Shown: positions 1 to 8,318, counted from the stretch's first letter. The stretch is 64,000 nucleotides of DNA from Mycobacterium scrofulaceum (GCF_002086735.1 NZ_MVIJ01000032.1:1-64000), one strand, 5' to 3'. The notes: generated by a model from the letters alone, not told the origin. Program-made: numbers and translations.

Positions 1-558
1 CCCCCCCCCCCCCCCCCGGCTCCCCCACGCCCCGGCCGTCGCCCCCCACCCCGCCCTCCCCCCCCCCGGCGCCCCCGCCGGCGGAGGGAATGCCGGGGTC
101 GACGGCATCGGCCGCGGCATGGGCAAAACGCCTTGCGGCGCGGCGGCGATGATCGAACCCACGATCGTTCCGTGCGCATCACAATCCGACAGGCCGTCCT
201 CGCCCATGATGTAGTCACCGCCAGGCACGGCCGGCAGCCGGGGGTTGGGCGAGATGCCGGTGTCGATGACGGCCACCGGCACACCGTTGCCGGTGCTGTA
301 CTGCCACGCCTTGCTGATGTTGAGCAGATTGAAGCCCGGCGCGAGCTGTGCCACGTCGGGGTTTCGCACCGTGATGGGCGTCGAACAGCTGTTGGCGCGC
401 CGCATCGGTTGCTCGGATCGGGGTGGGCCGTCCGGTGGCACCATTCCCGGGTCGACCTGCGGTGGCGTGATCGCTTGGGCGGCAGGGATATTCGCGGACA
501 GCGCGACCAGGGTGACGGCGGCAGCCGCCGCCGCGGCCCTCTTCAGTGGCGAATCCAC
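1..558 (-). CDS. mycP2: Mycosin, subtilisin-like ESX-2 protease MycP2 (partial, cut by left edge)
   Basis: This is the N-terminal part of a membrane-anchored S8 serine protease (mycosin) of a type VII secretion system. Reading leftward from a GTG at 558 gives a signal peptide (Ala-rich hydrophobic stretch ending near AAQA). The catalytic Asp lies in VAVIDTGISP and the catalytic His in SDCDAHGTIVGS; the Ser lies outside the window. The start overlaps the end of eccD by 16 bases, which indicates coupling. After the stretch MPSTPAFPPPAGAPG the frame becomes Gly/Trp/Arg low-complexity sequence encoded by poly-C on the plus strand. Mycosins of ESX-2/ESX-5 carry a Pro-rich loop here, so the last roughly 80 bases may be sequencing artefact. 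The ESX-2 assignment rests on neighbouring gene order. Confidence 0.88.
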   Translation of the reverse strand, partial: MDSPLKRAAAAAAAVTLVALSANIPAAQAITPPQVDPGMVPPDGPPRSEQPMRRANSCSTPITVRNPDVAQLAPGFNLLNISKAWQYSTGNGVPVAVIDTGISPNPRLPAVPGGDYIMGEDGLSDCDAHGTIVGSIIAAAPQGVLPMPRPMPSTPAFPPPAGAPGGGRAGWGATAGAWGSRGGGGG

Positions 559-2072
559 GTAAACAGCCCTCCCAGGGCCGCCGCCGCCGGCAGCAGGACG
601 ATGAACGCCAGCACTTCCACCCACTCCACGGTCAGCCGGATGAACGGCCGGAAGCGCACCGTGGGCACCAACAGCGCCGCCGCCAGGCCGCACGCCGCGA
701 AGGCGGCCACCGCCACTGCGGGCCAAAGCAATCCGCTCACAACGTCTTTCGGCTCGGCGACGGCGTACTTGACCACGCCGGCACACACCGCGGCGGCCGC
801 CCCGCAGGCGAGCGCGACGGCCTGGTACTTCGCGGCGAACCCGCGGCCCTGGGTGATGAAGATGCCCACCACCAGGCCGGCGACCACCAGCGCCAGCCAT
901 GCCCACGGCCGCCCCGGTGTGAGCACCCCCCACACGGCCGCGGGCAGGACGGTCGACACCCCCACGCAGACACCGACCTGGACGGCGTTGACCAACCGGG
1001 CCGAGGCCGCGATCGCGGCGCCGCGCGCGGTGATGTCGGTCAATTCGTTGTCCTCGTCCTCGGAGTCGTCCTCACTGACCGGGGCGACCGTGTCGACGGG
1101 CATGCCCTCGCGACGCGCGAACAGGTCACGCCCGGTGATCGACCCGAAGTGCGGCGGGCGCACCCGCGCCACCCACAGCGCGATCAGCGGGGCCATCCGG
1201 ACCAGGATCAGCAATCCGACCAGCACGCAGATGGCCAGCACCTGCGCCGAGGCGGGCCGGAACATCCGGACCGCGGCAACCGCGGCGAGGATCCCGCCCA
1301 CCGTCACCACCGCGGTCACGACCGCGGTCTGCCACCGCTTCCGCGTCATCACCCCGATGGCGATGGCGCCGAGGATCACGATCACGAGGCCGATCAGCCC
1401 GTGGGCCGCTCCCAGGGTGCCGGGCGGCGCGCATGCGCCCGCGACGGCCAGCAACACCACGGCCAGCCAACCGAACCCACTGAACAGGTCGCGCCGCTCG
1501 CGCCAGCCCCACCAGACGACGGAGGTCGCGACCACCAGCAGGACGCCGACCGCGCCCGCCACCGCGGCCGGGACGGGATTGTCGGTGAACGTCCGCGCCC
1601 GCAGCGTCAGGGCCACCACGACCCCGGCCGCCATCGCAATGATCGCGACGGCGGTGTGCGCGGCCGTCAGCGGCGTCACCGGCGCGAACATCCGGTCTCC
1701 GCCTTCGCGGCCCAGCCATTTGCCCATGGCCGCGAGGCCGCTCGACAGCGACTCGTACTGCGGTTCAAAGGATTCGCCGGCCACCCGCGGCACCAGCACC
1801 AGGGTGTCGCCGTCCTGCACGCCGAGCTCGTCCAGGCTCTTGTTGATGTCGAGCCGAACCCCATTGATCTTGTGCAGTTCGTAGCTGCCCGCCGGCAGCG
1901 TAATGCCTTCAAAGCCTTTGCGTTTGAGATCCGCGTCGAACAGTTCGACCATTCCCTCAAAGAATCCCTCCACCGGAATTCCGGCGGGGAACACTTGGGA
2001 GCAAAGATGCTTCTCGTAGGAAATGTTGACCGCACAGCGCGCCGGGAAAGCGACCTTATGCGCTGACGTCAC
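543..2072 (-). CDS. eccD2: ESX-2 type VII secretion membrane protein EccD2
   Basis: EccD is the multi-spanning core subunit of the ESX inner-membrane channel complex. The 509-residue protein has a ubiquitin-like cytosolic domain at about residues 10-95, a linker, and about eleven hydrophobic helices from residue 135 to the C-terminus. An acidic cytosolic loop (EDDSEDEDNE) lies near the middle. The length equals that which I recall for M. tuberculosis EccD2. The start ATG overlaps the stop of the upstream ATPase gene by 4 bases (ATGA), and mycP2 follows with overlap, so the three are translationally coupled. The opposite strand carries long open frames that are GC-bias shadows. Confidence 0.93.
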   Translation of the reverse strand: MTSAHKVAFPARCAVNISYEKHLCSQVFPAGIPVEGFFEGMVELFDADLKRKGFEGITLPAGSYELHKINGVRLDINKSLDELGVQDGDTLVLVPRVAGESFEPQYESLSSGLAAMGKWLGREGGDRMFAPVTPLTAAHTAVAIIAMAAGVVVALTLRARTFTDNPVPAAVAGAVGVLLVVATSVVWWGWRERRDLFSGFGWLAVVLLAVAGACAPPGTLGAAHGLIGLVIVILGAIAIGVMTRKRWQTAVVTAVVTVGGILAAVAAVRMFRPASAQVLAICVLVGLLILVRMAPLIALWVARVRPPHFGSITGRDLFARREGMPVDTVAPVSEDDSEDEDNELTDITARGAAIAASARLVNAVQVGVCVGVSTVLPAAVWGVLTPGRPWAWLALVVAGLVVGIFITQGRGFAAKYQAVALACGAAAAVCAGVVKYAVAEPKDVVSGLLWPAVAVAAFAACGLAAALLVPTVRFRPFIRLTVEWVEVLAFIVLLPAAAALGGLFTWIRH

Positions 2073-3094
2073 GGTGCCGTCCGCTCCGCATCCGGAATGT
2101 ATTTGTCGGCCAAGCCGGCGGTAATTTCAAAAAGCCGCAACCGCGTCTTCTTCTTCAATTCATGAACAGTGTCGATCAGCCCGCCCTTGGCCAGGTGGGG
2201 ATCGAACGGCATCTCTTCGACGGTCGCGCCCACCTTGCTGAACCGCTCGGTGAGGTAAGCCAGCGCATCCTTGTCGGTGATCTGGTCTGTGTGGTTGATG
2301 ATCACGGTGCTGCGCGAGACCAGCTCGTGGTAACCCTGCGATCGCAGGTAGTCCACCGCCCGCAGCACCGGGCGGGACCGGTCCGCGGTGATGCCGGAGA
2401 CGAACACCAGGGTGTCGGTGTTCTCCAGGACCGGCTTCATCACCTCGTGTTCCAAATCCGGAGAGGTGTCGACGATCATCACCGTGTGGGTTCGCCGCAG
2501 CCGCGACAGGACACCGGAGAACATCGCCGGCACCAGCGGCCGGGGCTGGTCTGACGTCCGGTTTCCGGCCAGGACGTCGAGGCCGATCGGGTTCTGTCCC
2601 AAGTGTTCACGGATGTCCGCGTAGCCCTGGACGTCGGTGTCGTTGATGATCGCGGTGTAGTCACCCGGCGGGGACTCGTCGATGCGGTCGGCCAGCGTGC
2701 CGAAGCCCGGGACCGCGTCGATCGCAATCACGTTCTGCGGGCGGCATTCTCGGAACACGCCACCGATGCACGCGACCATCGTCGAGACCCCGACGCCGCC
2801 CTTGCCGGAGACCACCGTGATGACGTACTGCCTCCGGATGTGCCGCCGGATACGGTTCTGCAAATCCCGGTAGTGTCGCTCGGCCGGCGATTCGCCGGGG
2901 TTTATTTTTTTAAATGAGATGACGTAGATGAATTTCCGCCAACCCGAGCCCGGAGGAATCTTTCGCGGCGCGGCCAGATCGGTAATGCGCATGGTGTCCG
3001 ACACCGAATCCGGGAAGTTGCGGCCCCCTGACGGATCCCCCCGTCTGAGCGCCCCGTCGTCCGACATATTCGGGTCATTCCAAGGGCTCGTCAC
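2069..3094 (-). CDS. MinD/ParA-like ESX-2 associated ATPase (Rv3888c type)
   Basis: This 341-residue protein has a ParA/MinD-type fold and sits between espG2 and eccD2, exactly where Rv3888c (also 341 residues, from memory) sits in ESX-2. Visible features are a basic N-terminal tail, a P-loop-like segment VVSGKGGVGVST near residue 94, an IAIDAVPGFGTLADR switch segment, and a VMIVDTSPDLEHE Walker B-like segment. The P-loop departs from the consensus KGGxGK[ST]: the catalytic lysine position is Val. The protein may therefore bind nucleotide weakly or act as a structural pseudo-ATPase. The start is a GTG at 3094; ATG 3067 is a possible alternative. The 128-base gap upstream (3095-3222) is AT-richer than its surroundings and could hold an internal promoter. 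The exact role in secretion is unknown. Confidence 0.85.
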   Translation of the reverse strand: MTSPWNDPNMSDDGALRRGDPSGGRNFPDSVSDTMRITDLAAPRKIPPGSGWRKFIYVISFKKINPGESPAERHYRDLQNRIRRHIRRQYVITVVSGKGGVGVSTMVACIGGVFRECRPQNVIAIDAVPGFGTLADRIDESPPGDYTAIINDTDVQGYADIREHLGQNPIGLDVLAGNRTSDQPRPLVPAMFSGVLSRLRRTHTVMIVDTSPDLEHEVMKPVLENTDTLVFVSGITADRSRPVLRAVDYLRSQGYHELVSRSTVIINHTDQITDKDALAYLTERFSKVGATVEEMPFDPHLAKGGLIDTVHELKKKTRLRLFEITAGLADKYIPDAERTAP

Positions 3095-3222
3095 GTCGCG
3101 ATGCTAACACGCTCGGCGATACCGCGTTTACCGATCAAGAAACCCCTTCAAGTGCGTAAGGCATTGCTATTCCACGGCATTGGTTAACCGACTTATCTTG
3201 CGTCAGTTGAGAAGCCGGTCGC

Positions 3223-4053
3223 TCAGACCACCCGTCGATACGAATACCAGTCCTCGCCCGCAGGCAGCCGGCGGATCAGTCGCTGCACCGCCCCACTGAT
3301 GTCGCTGCGTGAGCCGGGCGACAGGATCTGGTAGCGGCGCTGGCCCGAGATGACGTTCTCCACGCAGACGCGGCCCGCCGGGGTGTCGATGAGGGAGACG
3401 GTCGAATCCCCGACGGCGATCCGCGCCATCTCGTCCGGCCCGACCCCGGCCTGCAACCCGACGATTGCCGCGTGCGCCGACCGCGCGGGGTCGGCGGCCA
3501 TCGTGACGATCTGCAGCTGGTCGACGTCGAGGTTCTGGCTGAGCAGGAAGGTCCTCAGGCTGGCGGCGTCGCGCACCGAGGCGAGCAACTGTTCGGTATC
3601 GAGAGTGACCGGCTTGAGCGGCGCCACCTCCGCCACCCCGCACAGCCGCTCGACCTGACCCACCACCAGGTCGCTGGCCCCGCTCTCGTTGCTGGCGGTG
3701 CCGGCGGGATAGAGGCGTACCAGGTCACCGTGGCGCTCCAGAACGACCCACCAGGAAGCGAATCGGGAGATGGCCGCGCGGGTCGCCTCGCGGCCGGGGA
3801 CGGTGATGGTCACCAGCAGCCCCAGGTCGCGCCGCAACAGCACCGTGAGCCACTCGCGGATCATCGGGTCGACGTTGCCGGCGTCGTCCAGCGCACCCGC
3901 CGCCTTCAGCTCCGCCACCACCGGGTGGCGCAGCGCGCGCTCGGGGGTGTCCAGGCGCGGCAGCAGCGGGCGCAAGCCAAGCTCGGGGCAGGTCTGCTCC
4001 ACCCCGGTCACCGCCTGCAGCACCCACAGGCCGTCGACCGTCGTTGTCAGCAT
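3223..4053 (-). CDS. espG2: ESX-2 secretion-associated chaperone EspG2
   Basis: EspG proteins are cytosolic chaperones that bind the tip of PPE proteins in PE/PPE dimers of the same ESX system and deliver them to the machinery. The ATG at 4053 (MLTTTVDGLW) gives 276 residues, the length I recall for EspG2. It is preceded by a good ribosome site (gagg, eight bases upstream), so I prefer it to the longer frame beginning at 4095. The sequence shows the mixed alpha/beta EspG pattern without transmembrane segments. The gene follows esxC by 79 bases and lies in the operon directly after the PE/PPE/Esx substrates it would serve. Confidence 0.9.
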   Translation of the reverse strand: MLTTTVDGLWVLQAVTGVEQTCPELGLRPLLPRLDTPERALRHPVVAELKAAGALDDAGNVDPMIREWLTVLLRRDLGLLVTITVPGREATRAAISRFASWWVVLERHGDLVRLYPAGTASNESGASDLVVGQVERLCGVAEVAPLKPVTLDTEQLLASVRDAASLRTFLLSQNLDVDQLQIVTMAADPARSAHAAIVGLQAGVGPDEMARIAVGDSTVSLIDTPAGRVCVENVISGQRRYQILSPGSRSDISGAVQRLIRRLPAGEDWYSYRRVV

Positions 4054-4132
4054 TTTGTTTTCCTCAGCGGGCAAGACACCAGAGGTGGGGCACACACGCC
4101 CGGCGCGCCTGCCCCACCTTCACCTGCCTGGG

Positions 4133-4420
4133 TCAGAACAAGCCGGCGATGTGCTGGTCGGTGCTGAGGGCGCCGTCGAGCACGTGCGACGTGGTCTGCC
4201 CGTGCTGGCGGATGGTGTCGATGAGCCCCTGCAGCCCCGACAGCATCTGCGCCTGCGCCTCGAAGAATCCCGACGCGCCATGGCCGGCGAAGAATTCCTG
4301 CAGCGCGTTCGTCCGGTTCGAGGTGTCATCGAAAATGCCCTGCAGCTGACCGGCGCGAGATGCGACATCCGTGGCGAAGTCGGCCACGGCTCCCGGGTTG
4401 TAAGTGATCGGATCCGACAT
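4133..4420 (-). CDS. esxC: ESX-2 WXG100-family secreted protein EsxC
   Basis: This 95-residue ESAT-6 family helical-hairpin protein is predicted to be exported as a heterodimer with EsxD. It begins MSDPITYNPGAV and ends TDQHIAGLF, matching M. tuberculosis EsxC (95 residues) by recollection. The hairpin turn reads GHGASGFF in place of the classical Trp-x-Gly, a trait of this EsxC lineage. There is no signal peptide. The gene lies 53 bases downstream of esxD, each with its own Shine-Dalgarno sequence. Confidence 0.93.
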   Translation of the reverse strand: MSDPITYNPGAVADFATDVASRAGQLQGIFDDTSNRTNALQEFFAGHGASGFFEAQAQMLSGLQGLIDTIRQHGQTTSHVLDGALSTDQHIAGLF

Positions 4421-4473
4421 TGTTATTTCCTTTCAGAAAACTGTTTATGGATTGAGGAATGAGTGGGCGGGAG

Positions 4474-4788
4474 TTAGGATCCGCCGTGGCCGAACAGGGC
4501 GCTGAAAGCGTGCGACGAGTCCGCCTCGTGACCTTCCATCAGGGCGGCCGCCTGCTTGAGGCCCTCGGCCAGCCGGGTGCCGCCGTTGAGCACCTTGTTC
4601 AGGTCGTTTTGGACCTCGATGGCGGTCGCGTGCGACGCGACCACCGCGTCACCGGACCAGGTCGACGGGTTCATCACGTTTTCCTGATTTGCGACATACC
4701 CCTGGCCGATCCCAATCGCGTGTTCCATGTTCGCCTGTATCGCATTGGAAGTGTCCCGAAGCATTTGCGGTGTCACTTTGATCGTCAC
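4474..4788 (-). CDS. esxD: ESX-2 WXG100-family secreted protein EsxD
   Basis: This 104-residue WXG100 protein is the partner of EsxC. The WSG turn is visible in NPSTWSGDAV at about residue 44, flanked by two amphipathic helices. The C-terminus carries GHEADSSHAFSALFG, in the position of the flexible export tail. The start is GTG at 4788, preceded by a strong ggaggagg ribosome site. By recollection it closely resembles M. tuberculosis EsxD (107 residues). It follows the PPE gene and precedes esxC in the operon. Confidence 0.92.
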   Translation of the reverse strand: MTIKVTPQMLRDTSNAIQANMEHAIGIGQGYVANQENVMNPSTWSGDAVVASHATAIEVQNDLNKVLNGGTRLAEGLKQAAALMEGHEADSSHAFSALFGHGGS

Positions 4789-4893
4789 TGAATTTTCCTC
4801 CTCCGGTTGGCCGCCCCCCGTAATGCCTGGGGCATGGAGCGAAGTGTATGGCGGCTATTTATAACTGTCGATTCACCCTCAGCCGGGCCGGCT

Positions 4894-6081
4894 TCACACT
4901 CGATCGTCGACGACCCGCACCGTCGCGGGCTGTTCGGATTTGTCTCGGGATCCGCGCTCTCCTCCCGCCCCATGCCCCACCGGCATGCCGCCCATCGGTG
5001 TACCGCCGCCGACCGTGGTGGTCTGCGGTCGGATGGCCTCAGCGCCCAACGCACCGCTCGGGCGCAGCCCCACCGGCCGGCCACTGCCGCCCGGTTCGAA
5101 GGCGCTGACCGGGCGGGTGAAGCTGGTCGCGGGCATGCCCGCACCGCCCAGGGACGCCGCCCCGCCGCCGCCCGACGCGCCGACGGCCGATACCTCGGTC
5201 GCGGAGACCGCCGAGACCCCGGGCGCCGCCCCGCCCATGGCGCCGGGGTTGGCGAACATGCCCATCATCGACTGCAGTGGCTGCATCATCTGCATCGGCG
5301 CCTGCATCATCTGCATCGGCGCCTGCATCGCCTGCGGCACCGCCCCCATCATCGACTGCACCGGCTCCATGAACGAGCCGGCCTGACTCATGAAGTCCTG
5401 TCCGCCCGAGGCGGCCTGGCCGGCGCTCGATGTCCCCTGCTGCACCCCTTGAAAAGCGGAGCGCATGCCGTCGCCGGCACCGACCTGCGCGGCCGCCTCG
5501 CCCACCGCGGAAGCCGCCTGCGCCGGTGCCGCCGGCGACGCGCCCAGGCCCGCGACCGGTGGCGGGATAGCGAGGCTTTGGGTCAGCGACGTGAGAATCG
5601 CCCCGTAACTTGCCCCGACGGCGGAGTTGTTGGGCCACATCACCCCGAAATACTGGACGTCGAGTGACACGATCCGAGGGGTCAGCGCCCCGAGCACCAA
5701 GGGATTGATGCCGTTGTCGACTCCCCATTCGTCCCTGTTGGCGATGCATTCGGGCGCGGGACGCATCGCGCCGTTCGCCGTCTGATACGCGGAGATCGCA
5801 GTGGCAACTACCGGCCCCTTGACGTCCACCCACCCGGCCAGCCCGTGCAGCGAGGCGTTGAGCATGGTGACATTCGCGACGGAGGCCACCGAACCGGCAC
5901 CCAGCCAACTCGCCGACGTTGTGGCGGTGTTGATCGCCGAGGCGACGCCTGAGGCGTGGTGGGTGGCTGCCAGAGCCATCCAGGCGGCCTGGTTGGCCAG
6001 GTGAGTGCCCACCCCGACGCCGCCCTTGAGCAGCAGATCGTTTTCCTCAGGCGTACGCGCAGCCCAACCCGGATCGGCCAT
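4894..6081 (-). CDS. PPE69: PPE family protein, PPE69-like
   Basis: This 395-residue PPE protein is an ESX-2 substrate expected to pair with the adjacent PE protein. The N-terminal PPE domain spans about residues 1-175 but the family motif has drifted: the start reads MADPGWAARTPEENDLL, with TPE where Pro-Pro-Glu is usual. The region after about residue 180 is low complexity, rich in Ala, Gly, Gln and Met, with a tandem APMQMMQ repeat. The C-terminus is hydrophilic and basic (EQPATVRVVDDRV). Length and ends match PPE69 from memory. A purine-rich aaaggggga ribosome site precedes the ATG at 6081. The PE gene lies 33 bases upstream. Confidence 0.9.
   Translation of the reverse strand: MADPGWAARTPEENDLLLKGGVGVGTHLANQAAWMALAATHHASGVASAINTATTSASWLGAGSVASVANVTMLNASLHGLAGWVDVKGPVVATAISAYQTANGAMRPAPECIANRDEWGVDNGINPLVLGALTPRIVSLDVQYFGVMWPNNSAVGASYGAILTSLTQSLAIPPPVAGLGASPAAPAQAASAVGEAAAQVGAGDGMRSAFQGVQQGTSSAGQAASGGQDFMSQAGSFMEPVQSMMGAVPQAMQAPMQMMQAPMQMMQPLQSMMGMFANPGAMGGAAPGVSAVSATEVSAVGASGGGGAASLGGAGMPATSFTRPVSAFEPGGSGRPVGLRPSGALGAEAIRPQTTTVGGGTPMGGMPVGHGAGGERGSRDKSEQPATVRVVDDRV
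5281..5337. repeat. 21-bp tandem repeat inside the PPE gene
   Basis: Two perfect 21-base copies (5281-5301 and 5302-5322; unit begins ctgcatcatctgcatcgg) are followed by a degraded third copy. In the PPE protein they encode the heptad APMQMMQ twice and then a partial unit. In-frame tandem units of this kind can expand or contract by slippage, so copy number may vary between strains. Confidence 0.85.
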
Positions 6082-6114
6082 GCGTACTTCCCCCTTTAGA
6101 CGATCGGGCCCCTG

Positions 6115-6426
6115 TTAGACGATCGAGCTCAGCAGCATCGCGGCCTGGCGAGCGGCTTCCGTCGCGGCGGTCGTGCCCGCCGCGAGCCCTTGGGCCCCGG
6201 CGAACAACCCGCGCTGCGCGGAGTGCTCGGACACCACGCCCAGATAGCTGGCGCCGCAGGCGTTCAGCGCCGCGGCGAACATCGCCGAGTCGGGGTCGCT
6301 GCCCATCGGCAGCGTCCCCAGCAGGGCCGGCGCCGCGGCCGAGGCGGCAGCCTGGGTCTCAGCGCTGATGGCCGATTCCGCGCCTGACGATGCCAGGACC
6401 GCCTCTGGCTGCATCGACATAGTCAT
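6115..6426 (-). CDS. PE36: PE family protein, PE36-like
   Basis: This 103-residue PE-domain protein is the first gene of the ESX-2 operon here. The Pro-Glu motif is in MSMQPEAVLASSG at residues 7-8, followed by the Ala-rich helical hairpin typical of PE domains. It ends soon after the domain, so there is no PGRS extension. A strong ribosome site (cggaggg) precedes ATG 6426. It is expected to form a heterodimer with the adjacent PPE protein, be recognised by EspG2 and leave through ESX-2. It is somewhat longer than the 77 residues I recall for M. tuberculosis PE36. Confidence 0.9.
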   Translation of the reverse strand: MTMSMQPEAVLASSGAESAISAETQAAASAAAPALLGTLPMGSDPDSAMFAAALNACGASYLGVVSEHSAQRGLFAGAQGLAAGTTAATEAARQAAMLLSSIV

Positions 6427-6775
6427 GGTGTTCCCTCCGATTGCTCAACGTCCTAAGACGGGCCTTGGCGCATCAGTCTAGTGCGGTTGGACCATTCGTG
6501 TATTCACTCGCTTTCCTCCCGGTCCGCCGGCGGAAATTATGCGATTGGATCTGCCCGGCCGTATTCCCGTTATGAGTCATCCGTCAAACAACCTCGTATG
6601 TCACTGCAGGCCCAATGGTCACGGCGGCGGCGCCGAAACCCCCGGTCCGGCTTTGTCATGCAAATGGATGGCGGCAATGAGAGGAAGTCAGCCCCTGATT
6701 GTTTCGCGGCCCTTAACGGCGAATTGCCCTGGCGCCGCAGAAGTTTTTCGCGCCCGCGATCAAAAGCGGCCGACG
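6427..6775. other. Intergenic region upstream of the ESX-2 operon
   Basis: These 349 bases contain no convincing gene in either direction and lie between PE36 and the sensor kinase, both on the minus strand. The base composition is less GC-rich than the flanks. A weak promoter-like pair on the minus strand (TTGACG at 6582-6587, then an A/T-rich hexamer about 16-17 bases on) could drive the operon. I looked for eccC2 or eccB2 remnants, which would be expected here by comparison with M. tuberculosis, and saw none. Confidence 0.5.
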
Positions 6776-8191
6776 TTACGCGGGACCGCGCCCGTCGCCG
6801 GCGAGGTTCAGCAGCAGCCGGGTGCCGCCGAGCGGGCTGGTCTGCAAGGCCGCGGTGCCACCGTGCAGTTCGGCCTGTTGGGCGACCACCGCCAACCCCA
6901 ACCCGGATCCCGACCGCGACGCGGTCGATCCCCGCGCGAAGCGCTCGAAGACGGTGGCGCGCTCGGATTCCGGGACCCCGGTGCCGTCGTCGTCGATCGC
7001 GATCTGGACGCCCTCGCTGGAGCTGCCCACGGTGAGCAGGATCTTGCCGGCGTTGCCGTGCTTGACGGCGTTGGCGATCGCGTTGTCGATCACCAGCCGC
7101 AGCCCGGTGGGCAACCCCACCATCAACACGGTCGGCGATGGCACCAGCGACACCTCCACCTCGGGATAGATCCGCAGCGCGTCGTGCGCGGCGCGGTCCA
7201 GGAGTTCGGTGATGTCGAACGGGACGAAGTCGTCGACGGTGGTCAGCTCGCCCTGCGCCAGCCGTTCCAGCGCCGTCAGCGTCCCCTCGATGCGGCTCTG
7301 GGTGCGGATCACGTCGCCGATGACCTCCTGGCGCTGCTCGCGCGGCAGGTCCAGGGTGGACAGCACCTCGAGGTTGGTGCGCATCGCGGTCAACGGGGTG
7401 CGCAGCTCGTGCGAAGCGACCGCGGCGAAGTCGCGGGCCGACTCGAGAGCGGCCTTGGTGCGCTGCTGCTCCTTGCCGATGCGCGCGAGCATGCCCTCGA
7501 CGGCTTCGGCGATCTCCACGGCCTCCCGCACCCCGCGCACCTGGACCTCGTCGGGGCTGGACTGCGCGTTGATGGCGCGGGCCTGCTGGGCGAGCAGCAG
7601 GAACGGGTTCACCATGATCAACGAAATCACCCAGCCGACGACCACCGTGCCGCCGATGACGCTGGCGCAGATCAACAGCACCCGCAGGTGCAGTTCGTTG
7701 ATGCGGTGTTGGGCCTCGGCCAGCGGGGCGGCCAGCGCGATCGAGGCGGGCCCCGCCGAGAAGGTGCGGACGCGGTATTGCACCCCGTCGATGGTGGTGT
7801 TGGCGTATCCGTTGGGCAGCTTGGGCAGCTTGATATTGCTGGGCACCGACACCGTCACGTCGCCGATCCGCGCGGTGCGCACCAGGTTGCCGTCGGGCAT
7901 GGGCTGGTCGGGGCTGGCATGCTCCACGTTGTTGAGCAATGAGTTGATGTCGCCCAGGCTGCTCACCGAATCGAGCCGGCGGTCGAGCTGGCTGTATTGA
8001 TCGTTGGTGACACCCACCCACACCCAGGTCCCCAGCAGCACGACGAGGGTGATCACCGACAGCGCCGCGACGACGACGATGGTGCGCAGCGACAACACCC
8101 GCATCGGCAGCTGGACGTGCGGTAACACGGGAATGTCAGGCTCCTCTGTACGGCTCGCGGCGCCGGGCGGGCGACGGCGTCGACCAGTCAT
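6776..8191 (-). CDS. PrrB-like orphan sensor histidine kinase
   Basis: This is a membrane sensor kinase of about 471 residues. There are transmembrane segments near 36-58 and 170-195 flanking an extracytoplasmic sensor domain. A HAMP region, the phospho-acceptor box SHELRTPLTAMRTNLEVLS (His about 261), and the ATPase N box (DNAIANAVKHG), G1 (DDDGTGVP), F box (FERFARGS) and G2 (GSGLGLAVV) follow. It strongly resembles mycobacterial PrrB by recollection. ATG 8191 is chosen because gagg lies just upstream; GTG 8203 is possible. No response regulator gene is adjacent: a TetR gene diverges upstream and the ESX-2 operon lies downstream. It may be a second PrrB lineage that signals to a distant regulator. 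Confidence 0.85.
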   Translation of the reverse strand: MTGRRRRPPGAASRTEEPDIPVLPHVQLPMRVLSLRTIVVVAALSVITLVVLLGTWVWVGVTNDQYSQLDRRLDSVSSLGDINSLLNNVEHASPDQPMPDGNLVRTARIGDVTVSVPSNIKLPKLPNGYANTTIDGVQYRVRTFSAGPASIALAAPLAEAQHRINELHLRVLLICASVIGGTVVVGWVISLIMVNPFLLLAQQARAINAQSSPDEVQVRGVREAVEIAEAVEGMLARIGKEQQRTKAALESARDFAAVASHELRTPLTAMRTNLEVLSTLDLPREQRQEVIGDVIRTQSRIEGTLTALERLAQGELTTVDDFVPFDITELLDRAAHDALRIYPEVEVSLVPSPTVLMVGLPTGLRLVIDNAIANAVKHGNAGKILLTVGSSSEGVQIAIDDDGTGVPESERATVFERFARGSTASRSGSGLGLAVVAQQAELHGGTAALQTSPLGGTRLLLNLAGDGRGPA

Positions 8192-8318
8192 CACAACCCT
8201 CACACCGATGCCGATTCGCCGCGTTCAGGCGTCATGGCGTTTCGCAGAGAATCTAACGCGGATCTTCGGCCCGGCGTCCCGCGCCGGTGATCTACGGTCA
8301 ACATTTTGCCGGCAGTCC

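Noticed and set aside
1..17. Poly-C tract as a G-quadruplex or phase-variation element
   Set aside because: It sits at the very edge of the window inside a protease gene and degrades the reading frame. A contig-end artefact explains it better.
133..2066. Two long plus-strand open frames over 500 residues opposite eccD2
   Set aside because: They are antisense shadows caused by GC-rich third positions. They are low-complexity Arg/His/Ala proteins without domains, while the minus strand encodes a clear EccD.
6529..6540. Nine-to-ten codon leader peptide (GTG at about 6499 on the minus strand with a ggaggaaa ribosome site) upstream of PE36
   Set aside because: The ribosome site is good, but the tiny frame has no regulatory codons or attenuator hairpin that I can see, so it is too weak to annotate.
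6570..8021. Minus-strand 483-residue frame overlapping the sensor kinase in another frame
   Set aside because: It is a frame-shifted shadow of the kinase rich in Arg and Pro. The kinase frame has all catalytic boxes.
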